Shown here: positions 21,622 to 31,179 of the stretch, one piece after another | Layout of the letters: each line of letters starts with the position of its first letter | Numbering within the stretch: position 1 is the stretch's first letter | Assembly (NCBI GenBank): GCA_905221605.1 | Contig: CAJNDS010001502.1 | Span: forward strand, 410,001 to 474,000 | Origin: Symbiodinium natans | Lineage: Eukaryota > Sar > Dinophyceae > Suessiales > Symbiodiniaceae | Direction of reading: 5' to 3' | DNA length: 64,000 nucleotides | Translations under genes and position numbers: made by a program | Notes under the pieces: model-generated | Databases searched by the model: none | The model's input: only the letters and a program-made list of their open reading frames with translations | What the model was told of the DNA's origin: nothing

Positions 21622-22940
21622 TTGGGCAAAGACTCCTCGAAGTCGAAATCGTCCCAGCCCTGACCTATCATGGCCAGATTAATGCCCCCTGCTCATGCGA
21701 AGCCGCCTCACATGCACACCCTAAGGAGCAGCCAGCAGATGCAGCCTTCTGCCGCGTCGACTTGAATGCTCGTTGCAGGCTTGGCGGGCTCCTGGCAGTC
21801 TGAACACGTGGGGCTGCCGAAGAGACGTGCAGACGCGCCGCGGGAAGCTCACGGGGTCGCTGGAATTTAGTTTGAAGCCAAGCCCAAGGCAGCCTCCTTG
21901 GACAATGCATCCTCGAGGTCGAAGTCGTCCCAGCCACCTCCGCGCAACGCGGCGCTCCGGGCATCCCAGTGGCAGCCCCCTGACCCCTGCAGCACCATGT
22001 CATACCATGTCTCGAGTCTATGGACTCAAACTTCTTCCTGGCCTGCTGCCTTACCCGCCTGAACCCTAGAAACCTGCTTCACTACCGCTTCAGTGCTCAC
22101 TCAACCTTGACAGACTCACAGACGGTCACAGCCGTCCCAGACCGTGCTTTGCCTTGATCGTCTGTCTCTTCTGCCGCTGCGGGCGCTGCCTCAGCGCACT
22201 CGCATATAATCCCCTCCCCCTAACATACCCCCCCATATACTATACTATAGCCACCATAATAATAATAATCATAATAATAATAATAGTAGTAGTAATACTA
22301 TACTGGGAGAATTTAATATTAGGGGTAGGGGGAAGGGGCTGGGATCTGCAAGTCGCATGTCGCATGCAGCCCGAACCCAGTGGATTTTGAAGAGGCTTGC
22401 AACTGCCCTGGCGAGCTGACTTCTGCATCTACCATGTCTGCACAACACGCGTGCTGCTCGCAGGAACAACTACGTATGTCTGAGGTGAGCTGCTCGGTGA
22501 GCTGCCGCGACACCACTCAGGCCAGCATCACCACCCAGGCCACCAACACCTCCAACAAAAACAATCGAACGGTGCTGCAAGCAAGAAGCTTCAAGATACT
22601 CCGAAAGTCGAATCCACACTGCAGAATTGCTGTAGACATGGGAAAGCCACTTCATCCGTGCATGCTTTTGCAGGCAAGCTGCCCAAATCCAGCTCGTCTC
22701 CCCAGCCGTCCCCACCATCTGCGCGCAAAAATGAGCGGACCGCATCTTACAAGGGCTTGAAGAACAGGTGCATTGGAGGCTCTTGCCTGCTCTGCAAGGG
22801 ACATCCTCACATCTGACATGCCGGCGAGTCGAGCCTTCTGGTGCCCTCCCAGCGCCAGGGTCGCGCGCTGCCTCGCGCACACGGCGACATGCGAGGAGGG
22901 AAACCTGGGGAACCTCAGGGCTGGTGTCCAGGCCGGCACA
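21622..22940 (-). repeat. Dispersed duplication, copy 2, with three acidic-motif exons
   Basis: Second copy of the 16396-17650 segment. It keeps the three motif frames: DFDFEE at 21631-21657, DFDLEDALSKEAALG at 21912-21938, GWGDELDLGSL at about 22680. It also keeps the QRATLALGGHQKARLAGMSD frame with its GC donor AGCAG|GCAAGA. An AT-rich foldback (22208-22338) is inserted relative to copy 1. Differences cluster in the intron parts. Confidence 0.7.
22208..22338. repeat. AT-rich foldback inserted into the duplication
   Basis: CCCCTCCCCCTAACATACCC at the left is nearly the inverse of the right end (TATTAGGGGTAGGGGGAAGG), with an AAT microsatellite between. Absent from copy 1 at the equivalent position (about 16990), so it gives the relative age of the insertion. 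Confidence 0.65.
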
Positions 22941-23589
22941 TTGGACCATGTTGAAAAAGATACTTGCTTAACGACACCTGCCAAATCTGTTCAAGACGCG
23001 TTTGGGCCAACGACGACTGTGATGCCATGCGGGATAGGTGGAACCCGGAACATTCAGCCATGTCCCGCTCCCAATTCTCAAGACAAAGCATCCAGAACAC
23101 CGCGCCAGACTCCACGTCTTATGGCTTGAATTTGTGTGGAGCGGTTGTGCTTCTTGGGTTTTTTGTGCCCCAAGGCTTTCGTTGGAGTTTTTGGTGGGTT
23201 CAGGAGACATAGGCGACGTAGGCGCCAGCACTAGGGGAATTCTGCCGGTGGTGTGTCCCGACGAGCTTGTGAAAATTTGTGAAAAGCAGGCCAATAATGT
23301 CGGTGGCACGGGCGCATGCACATGGTAAGGCTAATTTGTGGCGGCATGGCTCTTCCTGAACTTTGACAATCTCACTGGACATCTGCTAGAATTCGCCTCG
23401 GCTTCCTGCCGAGGAGCACTTTGCTTGGGGCCCCGGACCCCCCCTCACTCCCCCCCTGGGACGCCTGGGACCCTTTCTAGGGACCCCCCCCTCCCCTTTT
23501 TGTTTGAGGCCCTCTTTCCTCCTTTCCTGTGGGCCGGCCCGGCTGCCGCGGCGGCGCGCAAGTGTTTACAAGTACCGGCTACCTTTGTT
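22941..23589. other. No gene recognised
   Basis: Both strands have short frames but none is convincing. Runs of C lie at 23430-23500. Confidence 0.3.
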
Positions 23590-24850
23590 GCCATGGCTGC
23601 CTTCTGAGGGGCATTGCTATCCTCCCCCGCTCCGCTCCAGCGGAAGAAGGAATATTTAAGCGTCCGAAAGCGTGCAGCTCCAGCGCTGCACTATGGAATC
23701 TGATAGCACGAGCAACAACAAGAATTCACTTCCTTGCCTCAGCGTCGGCGATCTGTGCTTTCAGCGCTGGCACCTCGTGCCAAGACTCGCTCTTGCCCAA
23801 CGTCTCCCTGAAAAACTATGGACCTTTCCACCACCCGTCTTTACGGATCACAGACCTTTTGATCTGTTGCATTGTGCGCCTGAGCAGCTTCGGCCTTCAG
23901 TCTTTCGACTTCAAGCTGCAGCTGCTCGGTAGAGGCTTGTGCTTGGAGGGCGCGCTCCTGCGCAGCCTTCCCAGTTGCCCGCGTGACTGCGTGCGGCTAA
24001 GAAACTATATGACCATGAGCGCCCATGAACCACCACAACAAAGCAAATTTCGAGCCTCTAGCTCGACAAGCTTGCCTTGCAATTCCGGCACCTGCACCAC
24101 GAAGCAAGCTGCTCGATTTCAGTTGTGGGTTGTGGCCCGCCTGCGCAGCCTCAGACTGTAGCCTTTGCAACTGCTCCTGAAGCTCTGCCGACACTCCGGC
24201 AGCTTCTTGCAACGAAGCCTGGTCAGCCTGATCGCTCGGAAAGCGAAGCACCCTCGCAAACTGCAGGCACGCCATGGCAAGCCCGTGCACGCCCGTGCCT
24301 CCATCGCTGCTCGTTGCGCCTGTGCATCAGCAGCTTCGGCCTTCAGTCTCTCGACTTCGTGCTGCAGTTGCTCGGCTGATGCTTGCGCTTGCAGCGCAGA
24401 CTCGTGGTTGGCCTTCGCGTCTGCGCATGCCCGCAGGGTCACCCGTTTGTCTTGGACTTGTTTTTTGGAACATCTTGAAACTTTTCTCGGCAATACTTTT
24501 CGACATGCTTGTTCTCTAGCTGGTGAAGGAACCAAGCCGGAAACCACCAGGCAACAGTCCCCGAAAAAAAACAGACCAATGTCGTGGAACGGCATGAGGG
24601 CGACATGTGCTGGCCGCTACATCCTTGCCTCAAGCTCAGCAAGCTTGTCGCGCAAGTCCGGCACCTGCAAACATGGACTCATGGACGCTTCGGGTCTCCA
24701 TCCCTGTATTGAATGGAATCGGATTCACATCGGTCTGTCATGACTGTCCGACTTGCCTGTGCCGCTTCAGACTGTAGCCTCTCTAACTGCTGCTGCAGCT
24801 CTGTAGATGCTCCGGCAGCATCTTGCAGGGCAGCCACCTGCTGCGCCTCG
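23590..24850. repeat. Tandem duplication, unit 1
   Basis: About 1.25 kb that reappears at 25405-26645, offset by about 1.8 kb. Over the right half (24270-24850) only a handful of substitutions were seen, in introns as well as exons, so the duplication or a conversion event is recent. A third, older relative covers 18060-18560. Confidence 0.85.
23738..24846 (-). CDS. Coiled-coil micro-exon cluster 4 (tandem unit 1)
   Basis: Exons: S2 23738-23773 (VPALKAQIADAE), L2 23880-23966, S1 24056-24091 (VPELQGKLVELE), L1 24141-24227 (ADQASLQEAAGVSAELQEQL), L2 24320-24412 (ANHESALQAQASAEQLQHEV, 31 codons), S1 24629-24664 (VPDLRDKLAELE), L1 24757-24846 (30 codons). All have GC donors and phase 0. Along the minus strand they alternate long and short, giving three to four cassettes of 41-42 residues. 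Confidence 0.8.
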
Positions 24851-25404
24851 CACCGCTCACTCGTATGGCCAAGACTCGAACAGGACAAAACAAGGTAAAG
24901 CACGAGCAAACACAGGTGAGATTGAAGCCAGATTAATTAGTGTCGCCGGGACAAGCATGGGCGAACCATCATGTAGACAGCACAACAAATGAGGACAGCC
25001 TGGCTGGAAAGTAGTGGAAACAAGAGGCACGTTACAGTTGGTAGGTTCCCCTTAAAGCTTGTGCCGTGAAGAAGCTCCCTTGTTTGAAGCCAAGCGCGTG
25101 TCGACGAGCTCGGAGCTTTGTATCACATCGGTTTCGGCACCGTTTTGCTGGCGTGGATTCGATCAGCTTCACGGGTGCTCGCCTGTGGGGTTCCGGGCCA
25201 CGGCTCAAAAACTCTGCCGTCAGGCCCCTTCTTTCCGCACCGCCGCATGTCTTCAGAACGCGAGGCAGCATAGCACGAAGAGTGAGGAACATGGTTTTGA
25301 AGGTTAGTACAGATGGCGGTGCCGCATCCAGTTATCTCAACTAGATCCCCTCGAACCTAGATGTGTGCAAAGCACGTGATACTGGGTACCTGTGGTCGTT
25401 GGCA
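24851..25404. other. Spacer between the tandem units
   Basis: No exon of the known types and no other convincing coding frame. Confidence 0.35.
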
Positions 25405-26645
25405 TGGCTGCGTTCAGATGAGGGATGATGAGGTGCATTGCTATCCTCCCTATCTCCCCTGCAGCGGAAGAAGCAAAATTGAGCCCGGATTTGGGATAGC
25501 ACGAGCCACAACAAGAATTCACTTCCTTGCCTCAGCGTCGGCGATCTGTGCTTTCAGTGCTGGCACCTCGCGCCACGACTGGGTCTTGCACACGACGATG
25601 TCTAAATTGGACCTGCCTCCCTGAAAAACTATTGACCTTTCCACCACCCATCTTTAAGGATCACAGAATTGAAGTTGTCCCTCTTGATCTCTGTTGCATT
25701 GTGCGCCTGAGCTGCCTCGGCCTTCAGTCTTTCAACTTCAAGCTGCAGCTGCTCGGTGGAGGCTTGTACTTGGAGTGCGCGCTCCTGCGCAGCCTGCCCA
25801 GTTGCTCGTGCGACTCATGAACCACCACAACAAAGCAAGCATCGAGCCTCCAGCTCGACAAGCTTGCCTTGCAATTCCGGCACCTGCACCACGAAGCAAG
25901 CTGCTCGATTTCAGTTGTGGGTCGTGGCCCGCCTGCGCAGCCTCAGACTGTAGCCTTTGCAACTGCTCCTGAAGCTCTGCCGACACTCCGGCAGCTTCTT
26001 GCAACGAAGCCTGGTCAGCCTGATGGACGCTCGGAAAGCGAAGCACCCTCGCAAACTGCAGGCACGCCATGGCAAGCCCGTGCAAGCCCGTGCCTCCATC
26101 GCGGCTCGTTGCGCCTGTGCATCAGCAGCTTCGGCCTTCAGTCTCTCGACTTCGTGCTGCAGTTGCTCGGCTGATGCTTGCGCTTGCAGCGCAGACTCGT
26201 GGTTGGCCTTCGCGTCTGCGCATGCCCGCAGGGTCACCCGTTTGTCTTGGACTTGTTTTTTGGAACATCTTGAAACTTTTCTCGGCAATACTTTTCGACA
26301 TGCTTGTTCTCTAGCTGGTGAAGGAACCAAGCCGGAAACCACCAGGCAACAGTCCCCGAAAAAAAACAGACCAATGTCGTGGAACGGCATGAGGGCGACG
26401 TGTGCTGGCCGCTACATCCTTGCCTCAAGCTCAGCAAGCTTGTCGCGCAAGTCCGGCACCTGCAAACATGGACTCATGGACGCTTCGGGTCTCCATCCCT
26501 GTATTGAATGGAATCGGATTCACATCGGTCTGTCATGACTGTCCGACTTGCCTGTGCCGCTTCAGACTGTAGCCTCTCTAACTGCTGCTGCAGCTCTGTA
26601 GATGCTCCGGCAGCATCTTGCAGGGCAGCCGCCCGCTGCGCCTCG
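25405..26645. repeat. Tandem duplication, unit 2
   Basis: Nearly identical partner of 23590-24850. See that entry for the comparison. Confidence 0.85.
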
Positions 26646-26840
26646 CAACCGTGGCAGCTCTTGCCCGTGCGGGGCACGAGTGCTCTCACGATCGTGGGCA
26701 TGACTATAGACGCACATCAACTTCACATCGAGGGTTTAGGGTTTAGGGTTTAGGGTCATCAACTTCACATCCACAGGACTGTTCATGTTCTTTGAACCCC
26801 ATGCCTCTGCATCTGCGACCTGCGCTTTGAGCGTTGGCAT
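25531..26840 (-). CDS. Coiled-coil micro-exon cluster 5 (tandem unit 2)
   Basis: Exons: S2 25531-25566, L2 25707-25793 (AAQERALQVQASTEQLQLEV), S1 25848-25883, L1 25933-26019, L2 26115-26207, S1 26424-26459, L1 26552-26641, plus S2 26805-26840 (MPTLKAQVADAE) just upstream of the unit. Lengths, phases and GC donors match unit 1 one for one, and most protein differences are single residues. The duplication therefore adds about 250 residues of coiled coil without breaking the frame. Confidence 0.8.
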
Positions 26841-26900
26841 CTCCAGAGTTGCTCACAGTGACTGCTTCCATTCTGCTGGTTTAGGGTTTAGGGTTTAGGG
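26733..26900. repeat. Two TTTAGGG tracts flanking a 36-nt exon
   Basis: 26733-26755 and 26879-26900, on either side of exon 26805-26840. Confidence 0.92.
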
Positions 26901-27501
26901 ACTAGCAAACCCCGGAATGTGTGGCCGCAAGAGAAACCATTCTTGCCGCACTTCTCCTCGCTTGCAAAAAGACCCCCCCCCCCCCGCCCCCCAAAAGAAC
27001 ACCGAAAACATAAAAAACATCACATAAAACAACTTATACAAAAAACAATCAACATCAAAGTAAAAAAACAGACTATATGTAGCGAACTGGCCCAGGCAGT
27101 TCAAGCGAAAGACCATCAATCCACGCGAAGCACAATCCCGAAACCTTGTTATGCAAATTCCGCCCAGCAGCGGTAGCATCTTGCGATGTGTCACATCTAC
27201 AATCTACACTTCCACACGCTTTGGATAGCTAGGCTAGGAGGGTGCATAGAGCTGGCGACCCTAAACCCTGATGTCGATGATTTTTTGCTCGGAGCTTGAC
27301 CCCGACATGCTACCATGAAGTCACATGTGCTTGTATCAAACAACAAAACTATGTTCAACCATGGCGGGAGCCTCCAATGGTGTCTCCAACCTCCTGAACC
27401 CTCAACCCTAAACCTGAACCCCTTCAACCCCATAAACCTACAAACCCTATAAACCCGAAAAACCCTAAACCTAGGCCTAAGCAAAGTAGCCCCTGCCAGA
27501 C

Positions 27502-27555
27502 CTCCAGCTCCAGCGCCGCGAGCTTTTCCGTGCAAGCTGCACGCGCCTCGTCGGC
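27502..27555 (-). CDS. 54-nt coiled-coil micro-exon, type Z
   Basis: ADEARAACTEKLAALELE, acceptor GGCAG|GCC, GT donor GAG|GTCTGG. Paralogue of exon 7478-7531 some 20 kb away. It lies inside a spurious 198-codon frame that reads through telomere tracts. Confidence 0.65.
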
Positions 27556-27884
27556 CTGCCGCCTGGCGTATCTCAGGGCGAGATGCGTGGCCTCTGGTCA
27601 CCCTCGTGACTGTGGTCGGTTTTAGAGAACTTGAGGGGGGAAGCCAAGGGCAATTGCTCGCAGCTGCTTTCCAAACAAGTTTCAAGCCTGGCTCCGTTAT
27701 TAGTAGCTTGGGTGAGAAGACTATTGTTAGCTCATTGGTGTGGCAGTCGCAGCAGTCACACGGATTCCCGCGATCCCAGGCTGCACGATGCATGGAACAA
27801 GCATGTCACCGGTGCTCGCTTTACGTATCTGGGACACTTCCTCTGCTGAAGCCAACCAGCCCTCATGCTGAGTTCATACTAAGG

Positions 27885-28075
27885 CATACCCTAAACCCTA
27901 AACCCTAAAACCCTAAAACCCTAAAACCCTAAAACCCTAAAACCCTAAAACCCTAAAACCCTAAAACCCTAAAACCCTAAAACCCTAAAACCCTAAAACC
28001 CCTAAAAACCCAAAAACCCGAAAACCCTAAAACCCTAAAACCCTAAACCCTAAACCCTAAACCCTAAACCCATAC
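27885..28075. repeat. Telomere-type tract with an internal 8-mer block
   Basis: Begins and ends as CCCTAAA heptamers, but the middle (about 27899-28050) is a homogeneous CCCTAAAA octamer array with a few CCCGAAAA or CCCAAAAA variants. Confidence 0.93.
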
Positions 28076-28428
28076 AGTACTCTGTAGCAGCAGCGACCAA
28101 GGCGAACCGTGCCTTGCTGCCTCAGCAGTTGACAGCTGCTCCTGACTACGGAGGCCAGAAAAAAGGCACAGAGGGTTTAGGGTTTAGGATTTAGGGTTTA
28201 GGGTTTAGGGTAGCATCAAGGCAGTTAGAGCCACACTCTCGCCAAAACAGCTGTCCTGACTCCTGACATTGGCAAGTCTCAGGACTTGCGCCTTGCAACC
28301 TGAAGCGGCCTAAAGCTACCTTCTGCCCCCACCCTATCTCTCAGCAAATACAGCAGCTTCGATGCTGGCCAGATTTCCCGACCCGGCATCATTCCAGAAT
28401 TCAACATTAAACCTAAACACCAGGCGTC

Positions 28429-28473
28429 CTCCAACGACTGCACGCGCTCACGGAGATCCTTGGAGCTCCCATC
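28429..28473 (-). CDS. 45-nt coiled-coil micro-exon
   Basis: DGSSKDLRERVQSLE, acceptor TGCAG|GATGGG, apparent GA donor GAG|GACGCC. Resembles the short S1 exons (..DLR.K..ELE) with three extra N-terminal residues, and is the 5'-most member found of this cluster. Confidence 0.55.
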
Positions 28474-28499
28474 CTGCAAAAAGCTTGGCATGGGTCCAG

Positions 28500-30136
28500 G
28501 CAATGAACAAGTGAAGGGCCATCTGCTGGAGGATACATGACAGGACAGCTGCACAGGCGCGCAGCATTGGGGACAGTGCGGAGCAAGTGCGGAGCAAGTG
28601 CGGAGCATGCTGCAGATGTACCATTCCAAGCTCCAAGCCCACAGACTCGGATCTAACACGCGCGGTTTTTTGCTCCTTGCATAGACTCACAGGTCGACAC
28701 TACTCGAGAGCGCAGCACCTAGCCAGGCTGGCTAGAAGGCTGCTGCATCATCCCGATGCAGTGTCGTAGGCTTTAAACGGACGTGTGGCGATTGCAAGAT
28801 GACAAGTTCTGGGTACTTGCCCATTTTCCACACTCAAAACCTAGGTAGCTATGTTCAGCGCTACACCTAGCAATCACCACTGTTGGCTTTGAAAGCCACC
28901 GGCAGCCACCCATTATCACCCATTGCTCAAACATTCAAACTCATGCACGCCGCCCGCCTAGATGCGAGATACACAAGTATACCCAAGCATCTCCTGATCT
29001 CCCCTCCTCTGAAGTTGCAACCCTTTACTTATATCTTTTTCCGTCCGCTTGTAGGGGCCACGCAGCATGTGGCACGTGACTGAAGTTGCAGGAAACCTGC
29101 GCACTGTCTTCGTCCCATCTTGATTGTCACGCGACACCTACCGCCAGTTTTTAGCGCTAGGGCTAGGTGTACATGATTGTTAAGCAAAGAGCGCTGGAAC
29201 GTGTGGGGGGGAGGGGGGGGGGCCGGGGGGGCATTTTCCCCAAGCCACTCCTGGCTCAGCAAGTCTCGGCAAAATTCACCTAAGGTTGCGTGTCGCTACA
29301 TCGTTCCCCTTTGCGGGGTTCTGGATCGCCCCCTTTCTGGAGCTTCACTGCTTTCTCTGGCCTTGGGTTTCGGGTTTAGGGAACCTCCCCCCTTTGCGCC
29401 CTTGGCAAGGAGCAGAGGGAGAGTGGCTGCTGGACGCCTTGGGCCGAGCTCTGGACCCGCTGAAAACTGCGTCATGTCTGCTCTTCTTTTTCATCCAGGC
29501 CTGTGGACTGGCTTTCGAATGAACTAGAAGAAAGTGGCAAGTCGACAAGCGCTTGTAGCCGATCACAGCCAAGCTATGGGGATAGAACGGGCTGACCCCT
29601 TCTTTGCATGTGGACTCTTTGTTGCCCTACAAGCCTCCCGCGCCAAGCCGAGGTGGGCGATGCGCAACGCTCAAAAAATCAGGAGTTTAGGGAGAAGCTT
29701 CGGTAATTTCTTCCTTCATGGCGACGAGTCTTGGCCCGGATTCAGCGCTTCTCTTTCGGGGAAGTCTGGCCGGCACGTAGGCGGGGTCCCCAGAAATCAA
29801 ATGTAGGATTTGCAGGCCCAACGCAAGGCCTGACATTCTGTTGTTGTTGCTGCCGCAAGCCAGAGTCCCATGCACCACCGAAAACTCCCAAGCAACTGCT
29901 AAGCGCTGGACACGCAGCAGCCACTCACTCGGCACGATATCAAACAGGAGTATAAGCTGAAACACTGTGCACACTGACCTTGTCGGAACCAGTCGCTCTC
30001 CAAGCTGACCGGGGGACACATGAAAGACATGATTCATGCGCAACTTGACAGCAGAGGCTTCATGAGCTAGGCATGGCACGCATTTGCAAGTTGGACGATT
30101 GCACACGGAATTACCGGAAACATGCAGCACACAACC
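28500..30136. other. No supported gene; one weak minus-strand frame
   Basis: A 147-codon minus-strand frame (29687-30130) could continue the retrocopy downstream but has no recognisable domain. A short tandem GCGGAGCAAGT repeat lies at 28578-28605 and a G-run at 29199-29230. Telomere tracts are almost absent from here to 32.6 kb. Confidence 0.3.
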
Positions 30137-31146
30137 TTATGTTGGCGCACGCGGCGCATTCAGACGTTCCTGCCTTCGCCGCTGTTTCTCCGCCTGCCGC
30201 CGTTCACGATGCTCGCTCTTCAGCTTCTCCAAAGAAGGTGCTGAACCTTGCATCACATCAAAAGCCCGTTGAGGTAGCCTTTGGGATGCACTATGCACGC
30301 GGGAAGTCGGGGAACCCGGCACATATCCAACATTGGAGGCTTCAGCCGCTTCCAACTTCTCAAGGCGGGACGACAAAGTTGCAAGAGTCGAGCCGAGGCG
30401 AGAACACGTTCCATCAGGGCTGTCAGGACCGAATCGCTCGCAGCATGGGCGCCTTTATCAGAGTCATTTGTCCAATTTTCAGATGCTGGCGACGCTGATA
30501 AAGTGATCCCAGGTTCGCGGTCACGAGCTCTGGCGTGGTTTGGCACGTCGTGGAGAGCATCAAACAGACTTATCTTCAGAGCTTGCACTGGTGGCATCCG
30601 ACGAGTCACGAGAATGTGAAGAGCCCGTTCAAGGTAGGGTGCGATGGTACCATGTCCACACAGCTTGGACCGCCGAATCGAAAAGGCTATGCAAGATGCA
30701 AGGCGCTTGGACTCCAAGTCAAGTTCCATGGGGCGACAGCAGTTTTGAATTTGGGCCCCGGCTGCTGGTGCAAATCGCTCTTCGCCGGTTCAAGCTCCTC
30801 ATGGTTTCTGGCTCCTGTCTCCAGCACCCCACCGGCAGAAGATGGAGAAAAGATAGGTGCAGTTGACGGGCAAGCTTCTCGGTCAACCAGGTCAACCATG
30901 TGTTCCATGCTCTGGATCTGTCTGCTACCATCCTCTGCGCGGCGAGTGCATCCAGCTCGGGTGTACCAAGAACTTCGCACTCCACCCGCAGCGGCCTGGG
31001 CGCCGCAAGATGTCAAATCAGACTGGCACACTTTTCGCATGCTGCCGTTGTGGCTCGAGGGCGTGCTGCTGCGTGCACGTGGAGGTGCCCTGAGGGCTCG
31101 AAGGACTCGAAGAACTCGATGGACGGGTGCCTGTTTGGCCCCGTAG
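30137..31146 (-). pseudogene. Frameshifted intronless retrocopy behind a relict spliced leader
   Basis: Directly downstream of the leader relic (31147-31165) the minus strand has three coding-like segments that follow one another in different frames without room for introns. They are about 31040-30735 (SMEHMVDLVDREACPSTAPI), then 30729-30390 (ASPASENWTNDSDKGAHAAS), then about 30430-30140 (RLGSTLATLSSRLEKLEAAE and HRERRQAEKQRRRQERLNAP), ending in a stop. Two single-base frameshifts explain this better than splicing, because the segments overlap or abut. The 3' part is acidic/basic coiled coil, and no family name is justified. It is probably a processed retrocopy now decaying. The alternative is a normal gene with unusual tiny introns. 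Confidence 0.5.
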
Positions 31147-31165
31147 CAAAATGGCTTGAGCCAAA
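31147..31165 (-). other. Relict dinoflagellate spliced leader (SL-on-SL junction)
   Basis: The minus strand reads TTTGGCTCAAGCCATTTTG. The first 11 nt equal the 3' end of the dinoflagellate spliced leader, and the next 8 equal its interior restarting at CCATTTTG. Retroposed and re-trans-spliced mRNAs leave this join. A 19-nt match in that order is unlikely by chance. Confidence 0.65.
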
Positions 31166-31179
31166 GCCACCCTAAACCG

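Noticed and set aside
27197-27793. 198-codon minus-strand open frame
   Set aside because: It runs through degenerate telomere tracts (FRVFRVYRV) and covers the 54-nt type-Z exon in the wrong frame.
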